Assembly (NCBI GenBank): GCA_038025085.1
Contig: CM076144.1
Span: 43,373,001 to 43,437,000 of the forward strand
DNA length: 64,000 bases
Direction: 5' to 3'
From: Tetragonia tetragonoides
Taxonomy: Eukaryota; Streptophyta; Magnoliopsida; Caryophyllales; Aizoaceae
Shown here piece after piece: positions 36,501 to 47,835 of the stretch; the stretch's first letter is position 1, and each line of letters opens with the position of its first letter. The notes under the pieces are model-generated. The model was not told where the DNA came from, searched no databases, and worked only from the letters and a program-made list of their open reading frames with translations. A program made the position numbers and the translations under genes.

Positions 36501-39475
36501 TAGAATCGGACACACAAGATAACCTTGTTTTTTTTCTCGCTGAACGTGGGTAAGTCGCTACTGAGAAGAGCGACTTATGACACGAAAAGTCGCTACCCGC
36601 AGTACCGACTTCTTAAGTCGCCTACACGAACATCAGTTTTTGGTAAAGGAACGCTCGCCACCGGCATTAGCGACTTTCTTATGTTTCGCGTTGGTTCTTG
36701 CTCTTTTCGTCGGACGATACTCGCTATGGCAGACGACGACTTCATGCAGTTAAAGTCGCTATGGCGGGTAGCGTGTTTCAACCAGTCAGCGGAAAAAAAA
36801 AAATTAAAACCTGCTCCGTTTGTACCCGATCCTACGTGGACACCCTCTTGGAAAATAGTTTCTACCCCAATCTAAATTGGGTATTACTTTCCAAACTAGC
36901 ATTGTATCAAGAAATTAAGTAAGCTTAAAGATAACGAAAGTCAATGATATACAATAAGTGCTGTGTGAGACCAATTTATAGAAAAATGAAATCAATATTT
37001 AGTAATGTAGGAGTCACTTATTATAACCAATAATCTTTATTTTACTTAAAAGTGACCATTATCTCATCAAAAATTACAGTAAGATAGTTTTAAAACAAGT
37101 TTTTTTTGATATACGTAGGTGTATTATTTCACTTTAGTAATGGTTATGTCAACAACAAAAAAAAGAAAACTTTAGTAGTGGATCGTTGCTGAGTAGCTGA
37201 GTGAGAGTGACAGGGATTGTTTTATGTTGTGCTAACCACTAACAAGGACGTGAAAGGCCACATATGTTAGTTGTCAGTCTGGTTGAAGTGTCGTCTTGTG
37301 ACTACTGATGCTTTTTAGTTGGCAATCATATTGCATTTCATTTTCTAATCATGATAATCGGCTTCCTAAGATTCGAATAACTTTGACCAAATCTAAATCT
37401 AACCCTCTTAAAAAAAATACTAATAATAATAAGATAAAATGCATATAAATGTTCTAGGCCATTTAGCTAACCTACGTTGACGGTGCCAGCCGGCCAGTGC
37501 TTGCGCTTGTTGTTCAGTTAGTCTGATATGTTCGTTGTTGAATACGAGAATTCGAACATGACGTAGTGGGGGGGAGTCTCGATCACCATTCACTTGCATC
37601 CTCTTTTTGATAAGAAAAAACAATTTAGCTAACCAACTTATTGTATAATTCAGATTAACAAAAGAAAAAACAGAAGAAAAAAAACAAAAAAAGAGAGCTT
37701 ATTATTGCATCATTATGCACGGACGGTGATATATAGTTATGTCTCTCACTTGTAAGTTCTGGAGAAGACTTGGTTGGTTGATCGAAGTATGAAGACATTT
37801 CTTATCAAATAATCAAAGAGATGCTCCAATGGTTAGGAGTATTGGTGACTTTGTGCCTCCTCAAGCACCCAAAAAAATTGACCAAACAAAAAAAGGCATT
37901 TCCCATCAAAAAAAGGAAGGCATTGGATACTTAACATAAGCAGTACTCTATTTCTGAGAAGATCATTGTGTATTTGTGTACGAAAATTTTCTAACATTAT
38001 CAGTTCTGGGTTTTAGAATTAAGTACTTGTTCCACGGTAAAAACAAGTCTGTTCTGTCAGTTGTTTAATTGTTAGTATTCTGTTTGACAACAAGTTAATT
38101 ACTACGTCCGAGAACAAGTAATGAGCACAGACATGTTTTAGGCTGCATGATCTAGATGTTGCACATGCCAAGTCCTTTATTTTGAACTTTGGTGCATCAT
38201 ATAAGATTATAAGGCACATGCATGATTTCATGGTTGCATCCAAGAGTTCTGTTCTGAAACTTTGGAAGACAATCTAACGCAATGTTCGAAAATGTCGGTC
38301 AAAGATAATCTTGATTTACATTAGATTAGTTGTATATGTACTATCTGAAAGTCTGTCCTTTTTTTTAGTTATGCTTGAATGTCTTCTATTTGCAGTTTTA
38401 TTAAGAGTGACAAACTACATATCTTGAAGATATGTCTAGCAAGTGTAGCAACTGATAACCCTGGGAACTTCACCCCCTACAGAAAAAGTGAATAGATAAA
38501 TCAATAAACTATGGGAAAATAACTGTATGCATTAATCCATGAAGCTGAAAATGGCATTGCGCCAATTAGATTCCTCTAATATATGATTTAGTTAATTAAG
38601 TATTAGATCTAGTTTCCTTTTAAGCTGAAACGGCATTGGTAAGAACTAAGAATACGCATACGACTTATGAAACAGAATAAATAGACTACGTGCTATCCAA
38701 AATGAGGTTCCATCCGAGGTTCCACTCGATTGGCTTTGATTAAAATGATGCGATGTCAAAGAGTAATTGGTTTAGAATTATAATAACGCAATGTCTATCA
38801 TAATGTATGTTGAATCCTTGGTAGAAAAATCTCACATCATCAACTGAACATCATTTCAGCTGCGTACTCATTCCTCCACATACAAACTTCTGTACTAAAT
38901 TGGTTTGCAACTTTAAATGAGCTAATCGATATTTCTTCCTTTATGTAGGATCTGCTTGGATGATATTATCAAGGTCCTTCGCGGAGTATTGTGTAGTTGG
39001 TTGGGAAAATCTCCCTAGGACTCTCCTTCTCTACTACACCAACTTCGTCTCCTCTCCTGAGGGTTACTTCCAAACATTAATATGTAACTCCAAGGAGTAC
39101 AAGAACACGATAATCAATCACGATCTACACTACATCACCTGGGATACCCCCCCCAAGCAGCACCCCAGGTCACTTTGCCTGAAGGACTTTTGGAAAATGG
39201 TCCTCAGCAACCGGCCATTTGCTAGGAAGTTCAAGGCAAATGACCGAGTACTTGATAAAATTGATAGGGAGCTTCTTAAAAAGGGAAACAGACGTGGCCA
39301 ATTCAGCCATGGTGGATGGTGTAATGGAAGCGATGGGAGAAAGGGAGGTTGCTGGGAGTTGGAGGCAGAGAATTATGGCATTTTGAAGCCTGGTGTCGGT
39401 GGTAGGAGAACTAAGACTTTGCTAACCAAATTGATTTCGTCTAGAAATTCCAATAAACGTCAGTACTGCAGATGA
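33522..39475 (+). CDS. GT14 beta-glucuronosyltransferase, GlcAT14-like
   Basis: Golgi type II membrane glycosyltransferase of family GT14. Plant members of this branch transfer glucuronic acid to arabinogalactan-protein side chains; this function is inferred from family. Exons 33522-34026, 34243-34318, 34419-34534 and 38949-39475 join in frame to 407 aa. The signal-anchor helix is LILTILFTSITFSLLYIS (residues 6-23). The catalytic domain includes YLISASTGDVGKLKRTLLAL, FYLIHFDYGA, CKWDWFINLSASDYPLVTQD, FVQHSSHLGWK, KRGKPVIMDPALY, KLYTGSAWMILSRSFAEYCV and the C-terminal NHDLHYITWDTPPKQHP, all expected of the family. Usual length is 400-450 aa, so it looks complete. Each splice site keeps phase and restores a family motif. 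The third intron (4.4 kb) contains small insertions. It is convergent with the MCTP gene. Confidence 0.93.
34912..34944 (+). mobile_element. Minimal poly(A) retroinsertion with 14-bp target duplication
   Basis: GCAAAGCATATAGT occurs at 34898-34911 and 34945-34958. Between them are only ggcatagc and a run of 25 A. This is what target-primed reverse transcription leaves when it stops after copying the tail and a few bases of the template. Confidence 0.75.
34990..35146. repeat. Short foldback (MITE-like) hairpin
   Basis: GTGTAATATACACAA at 35002 and its near complement ending at 35134 form arms of about 39 bp, extending with mismatches to about 34990 and 35146. The loop is about 56 bp. No clear target duplication was found. 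Confidence 0.6.
36541..36800. repeat. GC-rich island with repeated AGTCGCT motif in both orientations
   Basis: AAGTCGCT or its complement occurs at 36552, 36570, 36587, 36615 (AAGTCGCC), 36670 and 36753, with variants at 36606, 36719 and 36735. Dense short motifs in both orientations resemble the subterminal repeats of DNA transposons (CACTA or hAT). No terminal repeats were located. An open frame at 36525-36875 across it has no recognisable protein. Confidence 0.5.
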
Positions 39476-41229
39476 GCATGAGACAGCTTTTCTTGATAAT
39501 GAGTTCAATTGAAGGTATAATTGTTCACATATTTCTTTTTGAATTTAATTCTAGGTGTTAGAAAACAAATAATACACAGCACTGTGAAAGTTTGTTGTAT
39601 AGAACAGATATTGATTGTAGTGTGCTTGCATTCTAAAGTAAAATTTATTCATTTTATCGGTGAGTACACTGCAATTTATTTTGCTGCATACTTGGGTAAG
39701 TAGTCCACCGCATATGATTTACAATTTCAGTTTGCTGGTCCGCATTCAGTCCGAGTTAAATGTCATCAGGTGGTTTCTTATGGGGCTAGGTTCCTTTTGA
39801 GAGTGTGTTTTCTGTCATTGTGTGTCCAAGATAAGATGGTCCCTGCAACTGATATCAATGGTTGTTGCGAGGTTTAAGAAAAATAGTAATAGAAGGATAT
39901 TTAATCTGAAGGATGAGAGGTAGGGGAAGCTGGAATACTGAGCTATCATTATGGGTTTGTCCTTGCACAGAAATGACTTCTTTAGGATTTATCCACCTAA
40001 GTCCTAATCTGTCGACGCTCTGATACGTCCCGCAACAACTGAAAAGAGATAAAAACAGAATATAGGCTCAACCGTATAAACATATACTTAAGATATCATA
40101 AGGTCTTGTGTAAGACCGTCTCATGGTAAAACAATCAAAAGTAACACATATACATGTCATTGGCGTTCCTGATGTTTCCTTGTCAGATTAGGCTAGGGAT
40201 AAGTAATGTCAAGGTTGACACTGATCAAATTTTCCATTGAGGGTGGTTGCAATTTGCAAAGGTAGGGAAAGCTATGCAGGGATTGTGGGTCGAGGACCAT
40301 AGAAATTAGTAGTAGCAGCAAAGAGGGAGAGCATTATGACCTTCAAGAACTGAAATGGTCAAGTACTGCAGCTGTCTTGTACGTTATGTTGACAACTTGA
40401 CATATGTTACTGAAGGCGATCGAAAAAGCAAATTACAAGTCCTTGATTTTTCATTTATACCATAATTAACTTAATCCTTTAAACTTTAGGATGTTCTACT
40501 GGAATCTGGGTTCAATTTCGATGTCGTTGATATCAGTGTGTGCCTGAGCATCAACCAAAGTAGAAACTAACACTTACAGTGTTAGCCGTTAAGATAACTG
40601 TCATGAGCTGTATGCATCCACAGAATAATGTGTAAGTGTGTAACTATGTGTTTTGTCCTTTCATTGGAATGACTTGTAAAGGGAAATACAGAACCAAATC
40701 TTGGAAAGGCAGATAATGAAAACAAACTGAACACTGGAACTAAACTTAATTGAACCGAGTTGGCGTCAAAATTTCCTTACAATGGTGCTTGCAAAGCTGG
40801 GAAAGTCGATGGAAGGATAAATCGTGTCGAGGCTCATGATCAGAAGTAGCAAAGAGGAAGCAAAGTGATCTTTAAGAACTGAAATATACTGCACTTGTGG
40901 ACTGTGGTGCACTATCAGTAAAGTACTGAAGGCAACAAATAGTTTTTTATTTTTTTATTTTATTTTGGTAGAAAACAACAAATAGTTTTTGTTTAGATGA
41001 TTTGATATAAAAGTCACACTATGAAAATGAGCCGTTGGGGAAATCATCCAAAACTAAAGCTATCCACAGAAAAGAACTCCTATGAGTATGACTACAATTA
41101 AATCACCTCACACACCTCAACTCATATGGTGCTAAACTTTCAATAAATGTTTGATAAACATAAATCTCAACGGTAACATTTGTACCGACCAATCGCCCAT
41201 TTCAACGGCCTTTTAAATTGCATCTCCCA
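39476..41229 (+). other. GT14 3' flank with a degenerate duplication
   Basis: Probable 3' UTR followed by intergenic sequence. Segments 40255-40420 and 40793-40955 share an ordered series of similar words (gcaaaggtagggaaag / gcaaagctgggaaag; agcaaagagg; caagaactgaaat / taagaactgaaat; actgaaggc), suggesting an old tandem duplication about 540 bp apart. No coding region is seen. Confidence 0.45.
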
Positions 41230-41588
41230 TAGGGGTGCAAACGAGCTGATGCACTCGCGAGCAGCTCGTGAACATACTCGGTCAAAGCTCGTTCAATAAT
41301 AAACGAGCCAAGCACGAGCACCAATTCAAGGCTCGTTTATTAAACGAGCCGAGCACGAGCACCCCTCAACTCGGCTCGTTTAGTATTTTCATGGGTAATA
41401 TTCCCTTTAAAGTTAGTGTGCTCGCGAGCAGCTCGTGAGCGGCTCGGTCAAAACTCGGTCAAAGCTCGTTTAAAACTCGCTCGATAAGAAACGAGCCGAG
41501 CACGAGCACCAATATGATGCTCGTTTAATAAACGAGCCGAGCACGAACACAACAATACTCAGCTCGACTCGGCTCGTTTGCACCCCTA
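41230..41588. mobile_element. hAT-type MITE (TAGGGGTGCAAACGAGC ends)
   Basis: Perfect terminal inverted repeats TAGGGGTGCAAACGAGC and GCTCGTTTGCACCCCTA enclose 359 bp. An exact 8-bp duplication ATCTCCCA flanks them (41222-41229, 41589-41596). Inside are many copies of CTCGTTTA/TAAACGAG and GAGCACGAGCACC-type words in both orientations. The short length, lack of coding and 8-bp duplication fit a hAT MITE. Confidence 0.88.
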
Positions 41589-41621
41589 ATCTCCCACCAC
41601 TTCTTCCTTATTCACATAGCA

Positions 41622-41630
<9 letters not shown>

Positions 41631-41671
<41 letters not shown>

Positions 41672-41859
41672 GTTTAATCATAGGTTCACCTAAGCCCTTT
41701 GAGCCAAGGCTAATCCTGTTCACATCGGGTTGCCACACGAAGGGGTAAAGTGCTCCCACTAAATAGTTTCTCCATTCACAAGATTCAAACCCTCGACATT
41801 GCTTAAGGGATGAGGGTGTCAAACCACTCACACCAACCACTAATTGGTTAATGAGAAGC
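41631..41859 (-). mobile_element. tRNA-derived SINE with long poly(A) tail
   Basis: On the minus strand it begins TGCTTCTCATTAACC, has an A-box-like GGTGTGAGTGGTTTGACACC and a B-box-like GGGTTTGAATCT, then a short body and an A tract of about 40. A 13-bp duplication, AGCATTTTTCTCT (41618-41630) and AGCTTTTTTCTCT (41860-41872), flanks it. It landed between the hAT MITE and the 3' end of the MCTP gene. Confidence 0.8.
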
Positions 41860-42110
41860 AGCTTTTTTCTCTTTATCTTTTTTCTTTTTCTTTTCTTCTT
41901 CCTTCTTTTCTCTCATCTTTTGACAAATGACAACAACGTGCACATTCAAAGATGTAAAAGAATAGAACAATATCAATTGAATTTCCACTAGAAACGTAAC
42001 AAAATTCTTCAAAGCATCATCTAAATACACCGCGAAAGTGCACCACTACTAAAACTACCCATAACCATCCCAAAATAATGAAAAAAAAATTCTCCAAAAT
42101 ACAAAAAATA

Positions 42111-45100
42111 TCATAGAATCTGATCAGAAAGAGAGGGCAACCGCCTAAAAAAATTGGCGGGAACCGAAGGCATATCATCTCTAAACTTAGGATGCCTCAA
42201 ATAATAAAACCCAAACCCCAACATTAGCATTTGAAACGGCACCGCATAGAACATCAATGATGCCACTAGACAAAATACCAAAAATATCCCTGTTGCTCTT
42301 GGATCCCTCCAATTGTATAGGGCCTCAATTCTCTCCCATTGGGCTGCCATATCACCTAAAAATGATTGGGCTCGACCCGCTAAGGCCCGAAGTCTATCGT
42401 ACCGGATCCGAACCACGTCAGCGGGTTTTGAGGTGGGGAGCCCATCAAATTCTTCATCTAGCTCATCACTTGTTACCACATCTACGCATGAGATCCAAGG
42501 GTCCATGCAGAGGGATGTTCTTGCACGGTACCGGATCCGAAGCGCGAGTATAAGAAACGCGTACATGAAGAACGTGGGGAGGACGAGGTGGGGACACAAG
42601 ACGATCGCGATGAGGATGACGTGGACGAGGATTGTTGTTGGTGGATGGGCCCATGTTCGGATACCGTCGGTCCAACGGGCTATTGATGCTAGCTTTGAAA
42701 GCCCACCTATGACTCTAAACCAGTTTACTTTGCTTTTTCTCATGCTCCAAACATGAGTGTCTAAGTCTAGCATGAATTGGACTACCTCTTGGCCCAATGC
42801 TGGTTCGGACCGGGCTAGCCTTGCGGTTACTATTCGCATTGCGGTGTGTCGTAAGATGTCTTGTTGGGCTCGGCCCAATGGGCGAACATAGTGCATTCTA
42901 GGGAGCATTGGGCTTGAATAGGCTTGTAGTAGGCTGATCCATGATGAGCAAGTGAACCGGACCGCTATCTCGATCTCACCCATTCTCCGAGCCCCACCCG
43001 GGAGTAGCACATTGAGAGGATGAGTGTTTAAGTAGACCCGATTCGTTTCAAGGGCGGATAGTCGTACCCTCAACTTCCCAATTCGGATATCCTTTCCCAT
43101 GGGTTTACCCGTCTCGTCTTTGTGGTACCTCCCATTGTCAAAGATACCAATTGTTAAGACCGTGCACGGATCGTACACGTCCCACGTGTATTGCTCATTC
43201 CACCGCGGGTTAAACCGGTCCACAATGGTCCGGGTTCGGACCCATTTTGGTCCGTATTTCGCCACCACATAAGCATCTGTGGTGCCACGGGTTCCATCTT
43301 TGGTCTTAACCGGCAACAAATTATTAGCCCCACGGATCCCAACTTCAAGCAAGCCCATAGGAGCCTTAGCTAGCTGCTTAGCCGAAGGACGAACATCACT
43401 AGTCACGTGAGCTGCCTCATCAAGCACGTGATACCCACCTTCAATGCAAGGCCTCACATGTATCCTCCCAGCATAAGGCTGCTTGCCTTCGTCCTCCCCA
43501 ATCAGATTAAACCACCTCGACTTCGGCTGGGCCCGATCATCGCTCCGCCTCTCAATGCTCGCCACGTGTATCTTAGCGTACCCAACCGATTTCCCAACTG
43601 TCACATCCTCAACCGTAACCACCAAAAACGGCTCAACCGGCTCCGAAGCAACAAACACCAAATCCTCATTCCACGTCGGATTAGCCGAAGCACTGGACCC
43701 CACAGCTATCCTACTTGTCTTAAAAACCTGTCCGCCTAACTGTGCCTTAACATACAATTCTGGAACCCGGCTTTTCGGTTCGGGAGGTCCCGAACCTAAC
43801 TGTAAATCCTGGGTTTGTATAACCGTCATTCTCAAATACCACAGCTTTGGTGACAAATAAACCTTGGCTCGGGTTTCCGGAACCAAGCCACCCGAATCCG
43901 ATTGCCACGCTTCCGAAAACGCCTCATCAGCTTGTGTCCCCACCCAAACCGCAACCATAACATCATTCCCTACCGAGCCACCCTCCAAAGTATACCATTG
44001 AGGCGCTAACGGACTATCTGGTGGTACGCGTTTTGGCACTTCTTGTAAATCAAACGACACCGTTCCTAAACACCCTTCTACTAATTTCTCATTTTTTTCA
44101 TCACCCTCTTTTTTTTCTGTCCAAACTGAAACCTCCAATGAACTCGAATTCAATCCTTCTTTATCAAAAGCAAATACCTGATCCCAATCTTTATTATTCC
44201 CCTGCAACGTCGTTTTTATACTGTGTGTCCCAATCACTAGCTTTGCAAACATTGGCGTTTCGGGTTCGGGTTTTGCCCGTTTTGCCTTGACAACCCGAAC
44301 GTAGAGGAATGGCATTCTGTCCACTAAATCATACCCGGTTGCGTGACCCCGGTCTGGACCGGCTACAGACCGGATTGCTTCCAAATCAGGACTTATAACT
44401 CGGGTTTGATCCGCTGGCTGTTTCACCACCAGCTGCTTATTCTTCTCCCCCTTCGGCTTCTCGGGCTCCGAAGCCACGCGTTTCTCCGCCTCCGGTGGTG
44501 GTGCTGGAGGAGCATTCTCCTTGTTTGCCTCGGGTTCCGCTGGTGGTGGTGGTGGTGTCTCCTCTGGCTTTGGCTCCTCAGCCGGCTTCTCCTCCTCCTT
44601 CTGTTAGAAAATAAATACGGATAATTAAATAACTATGATCAACCAATATAGCACCAAATAAAAAGAAAAATAATGAGTAACCCAAATAAACTCTGTTGAA
44701 CTAATCTTCTTGATTTGATTTTATTGTTTTGGACATAATTTTTTAGATTAGTATTTTATGCTAATTTCCCTTGTTCTTGATTATTGACCCTTCTTCAGCT
44801 CAAATTATATATGACTAATGAAACATACTCAAATCCAATTAAATAGTACTATAGCATAATAACAACTGCAAATTTTCAACTAGACTTAACCCAATATTAA
44901 AAACAAAAAGTTAATTATTAAAATTTTAAAACCATCCTAAACAAGTTTTTGTGTTAAATTATTAATGAAATCCTGCCTCATCTCCAAAATATTGAAGTAC
45001 ATATACTCAGACCCACTTATATACCACAACATATAAACTGAAATCTGACACTTAAATTAGGGCAATAAATAAAATAAAATAAACAAATAAATAAATAAAA

Positions 45101-45647
45101 ACTTGAATATTTTCAATACCTTATTTTCATCTCCATCTTTCTTCACCTCCTCTGTTTTCTTCTCATCTTCCTCCTCCTTCTCCTCCGTGCCTGTCTCCGC
45201 CACCGGCTTCTCGGCATCTGTTTCCGGTGGCGAAGGCGGGTCTTCATACCAAACCTTCAACCCAATCTCCCCTTTAATCTGCGAAAATACACTCCTCTTT
45301 TCCAACGGATAATAAACCATAACAACCTCCGACCCGGATTTAACAAACCCAGACCCGGAAATCTTAATCTTCCCAAGAAAATTACTCCTTTTACTTAACT
45401 TCTTATCATTATAAAGATTAATCTCCAAAATCTCATCTCCCATTGTATCAACATCATGGACGATAAATTCAAGCTTCTCATCCCAAACTGGGTTGAGATC
45501 TCGTGAGATTGTTCTTGTACGACGTCGTTGCCCGTCGTAATCTACCATTACATATGCACTTGCTGTTCCTTGGCCGTCTTTTGGCATTAGGTTTTTGGCG
45601 TTGCATATTTCCACCATCAATTTTCGACCGTTGGGGTGGTCTGACAT
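42111..45647 (-). CDS. Multiple C2 domain and transmembrane region protein (MCTP, QUIRKY-like)
   Basis: ER-plasma membrane tethering protein; family members act at plasmodesmata and in organ signalling (known for the family, inferred here). Two exons, 45647-45120 and 44600-42111 (acceptor AG at 44602-44601), give 1005 aa. C2A is at about residues 5-130 (KLMVEICNAKNLMPKDGQGT, RTRTISRDLNPVWDEKLEF). An acidic then Pro-rich linker (about 140-240) follows. C2B is near 270-390, C2C near 430-560, and C2D near 590-725 (GTTDAYVVAKYGPKWVRTRT, FNPRWNEQYTW). The PRT_C region with membrane spans TILVHVILIAIVLCPHLVLP and GIFLVFCLVASLMFYAVPF ends in RRLPSLSDQIL. Length and order match four-C2 plant MCTPs with a long linker (QKY/MCTP15-16 group). 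Many family genes are intronless; this one has a 519-bp intron in the linker. It appears intact. Confidence 0.93.
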
Positions 45648-45762
45648 TTTATTTTGTTGGCGAGGAGAGAGAAAATGGACAAAATGTAAAATGTGTGTAA
45701 GTGGAAAGTGGAAACAGTGGAAAGAGAATGGGATTTGGGGGGCTCAAGTTTAGGGGAGCGGA

Positions 45763-45770
45763 TATTTATA
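45763..45770 (-). promoter_or_regulatory. TATA box candidate of the MCTP gene
   Basis: TATAAATA on the minus strand, about 116 bp upstream of the ATG at 45647, leaving room for a leader of roughly 85 nt. The only strong TATA match in the immediate upstream region. Confidence 0.55.
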
Positions 45771-46019
45771 TGAAGTGGATTTGTAACGGGAAAAAGATGT
45801 TGACACGTAGGATGAGTGTGGGCCACGTGGATGGTTTGATTTAAGTAGAGATCTTAAGCAAATAAAACTGAGATTAACGGGCACTGAATCTTTGGTTACA
45901 GAAAGTACTAAAGAGGTTAACTTTTGTGGTTCAGCGTGCCTGGTGCTGAATTTCTTTGGGCAGTTGTGTAGTGAGAATACTGAAATGAATTTCGTTTGGT
46001 TTTGTTTATAAGTACTCGT

Positions 46020-46709
46020 TAGAGGTGAAATTTATTTGGATTAAATTCAAAATCCAATCCAATCCAATCTAATTTAAATAAGGCAATTCAGATTGGATTT
46101 TTTCAGATTTCGAATTGAATTCGGACTCAAAAAAAAAATTACTTGGATTTTCGGATTGGATTCGGACTCACTCTTTCGAAGTCCAAAAATCCAAAATTCC
46201 AATCCAAATTTATATAAATATCTATAAGAAAATATATGTTTAATTAAAAATTATACATCCCAAATAAAAACCTAAGCTACTAATTAAAGCCCAAAAGTCC
46301 AAACTAAAAGACATATATATAAAGTAAAGAAAAAATCCTACATCAGTTACCTACGGTTAAACAACTCACTCAATTCATCAGTTTTTTTATTTTATTTCTA
46401 ATTAACGTTGTAGATTTAGACATTTAATTGTCTTGGACAATGTTATCTATTTATCATTTGTACTAATATCTTGTCGATGAACCTTTTTTTACTAAGTAAT
46501 GAACGTTATTCTAAAAAAATAATAGGAAAAATTGGACTATTTGGATCGGATTGGATTAGAGAAAATATTTCGGATTGGATTCGGACTCAAAAATATGAGT
46601 CCAAAATTAGTTTGGATTGAATTTGAACTCAAAATTTCGAGTCCAAAATTTTTTGGGTTGGAATTGGACTAGGCCATAATCCAATCCAAAGTCCAAACTT
46701 TCACCCCTA
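46020..46709. mobile_element. hAT-type MITE (TAGRGGTGAAA ends)
   Basis: The left end is TAGAGGTGAAATTTATTTGG; the right end, read inward, is TAGGGGTGAAAGTTTGGACT. The 690-bp body is full of ggattggatt and its complement aatccaatcc in both orientations. The flanks GTACTCGT (46012-46019) and CTACTCAT (46710-46717) look like a diverged 8-bp duplication. It lies about 370 bp upstream of the MCTP start codon. Confidence 0.65.
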
Positions 46710-46956
46710 CTACTCATACTTGGAAAAGTTGGCTTGTTTAGTTTGTTAACAAATTGGTTTAGTTCTTTAAAGATAGTAGTACAAGATTTTAGTTTAGTTT
46801 TTTTTTTTTTAATTTTAAGAGGAAAATTTTGTTTTGGTTAATTATATCATTGTAGAAGTAGTAGACTAATACTCCTAATTGCTTATGTCTTTGGTAGGGT
46901 ATATCATAATAAAAAAAAATTGGCATTGCTTTGGTAGGATATATGTAGCAATAGTT

Positions 46957-47490
46957 TTTTTTTTTAGGAAAAAAGAAATTTCATTAATTGAAAGTCATAC
47001 GGCACTTACAGGAAGGATTAAATCCAACAAGAAATAGATCTAAAACATCAGAATACATTCGAATGAAAAAGCTATGTAGCACTAGAGATTCAACAATTCC
47101 GATCGGCTGCATTTAATCGTCGTTTTTCATATTACAGCCTCTTCGCGGAAGGCTCTGCTATAGCTTTGAATGCTCTGATCCGACATCGTAGAGCACCTCT
47201 TAATAGAATAGATCCGCCAAAGTACCCTACGAACGATAAAACAAAAAACTAACAATACTCTCAAAAAGTGAGAGACAGTTGAACCCAATGAATGTGACAA
47301 ACTAACTCTCACAAATGAAGAGACTGATATTATTCGACATACTAAAACTAAAAAACAGAACAAAAAAATGAGACAAAAAAAATTTGGGCTTACCATTAGC
47401 AAAGAATTGCTAATGGCAGCCCCTAAACTAAAAAGCGGCTAGAGTTTTTTTAGGGAGGAAGGAGAGAGAGAAAAAGGAGAAAGAGAAGGG
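46957..47490 (-). mobile_element. 534-bp retroinsertion joining a LINE-like 5' head to a 3' tail
   Basis: A perfect 17-bp duplication TATATGTAGCAATAGTT flanks it (46940-46956, 47491-47507). The minus strand starts ctttctcctttttctctctc, reads through a leader with ctaatggtaagcccaaattt, and ends in aatgaaatttcttttttcc with an A tail. No protein domain is present. It may be an internally deleted LINE or a non-autonomous element mobilised by one. Confidence 0.75.
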
Positions 47491-47566
47491 TATATGTAGC
47501 AATAGTTAGTAGGACACTAATTACTACTGGAAGCTGATGTTCAAGTGAGTAAATGAGTGAGGAATA

Positions 47567-47835
47567 GTGTTAGAAATTTAAGACGTTACTTGATTTGTAA
47601 TTGGTGTTGCTCTCCACCATTATGGGCATTGTCTATATTCATTGTTTATGTCCATTGTATTGGATGTTTAAAATGGTATCAGAGGCACTCAATCCTGCCT
47701 CCCATCCCGAGTTTCGATCTGTATCCTAGAAGTTTATTTATAGCAGATGATCATTCCTGAGTAATTCAGTTCACACTTCAGCATTAAAAGAGCTAGACAT
47801 TAGTGTGTGGGGAGTGTTAAATGAAGTAAGGACTA
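47567..47835 (+). mobile_element. Possible TRIM element with tRNA-Met primer site
   Basis: TGGTATCAGAGGC at 47674-47686 is a good match to the initiator-Met tRNA primer binding site. It follows a TGTTAGAAAT... stretch (about 47567-47672) that could be a short LTR. A purine run GTGTGTGGGGAG before TGTTAAATG (near 47808-47816) could be the polypurine tract and start of the second LTR. The two putative LTRs share little sequence, so the copy is degraded or the assignment partial. Confidence 0.45.

Larger units (their letters stand above)
34535..38948 (+). other. Third intron of the GT14 gene, insertion-rich
   Basis: No gene. It includes a poly(A) microinsertion (34912-34944), a hairpin element (34990-35146), an AGTCGCT-rich GC island (36541-36800) and a dispersed repeat at 36955-37060 that recurs inverted at 11240-11350. 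The remainder is AT-rich and unremarkable. Confidence 0.6.

Noticed and set aside
36525..36875. 116-codon open frame in the GT14 intron
   Set aside because: Low-complexity, derived from the AGTCGCT island; no recognisable family or splice support.
41700..41860. A tRNA gene, suggested by A and B box-like motifs
   Set aside because: No cloverleaf can be drawn; the A tail and target duplication show a SINE.
42257..44624. Many plus-strand open frames of 60-150 codons
   Set aside because: They lie antisense to the MCTP coding exon and reflect its codon bias; none shows a domain.
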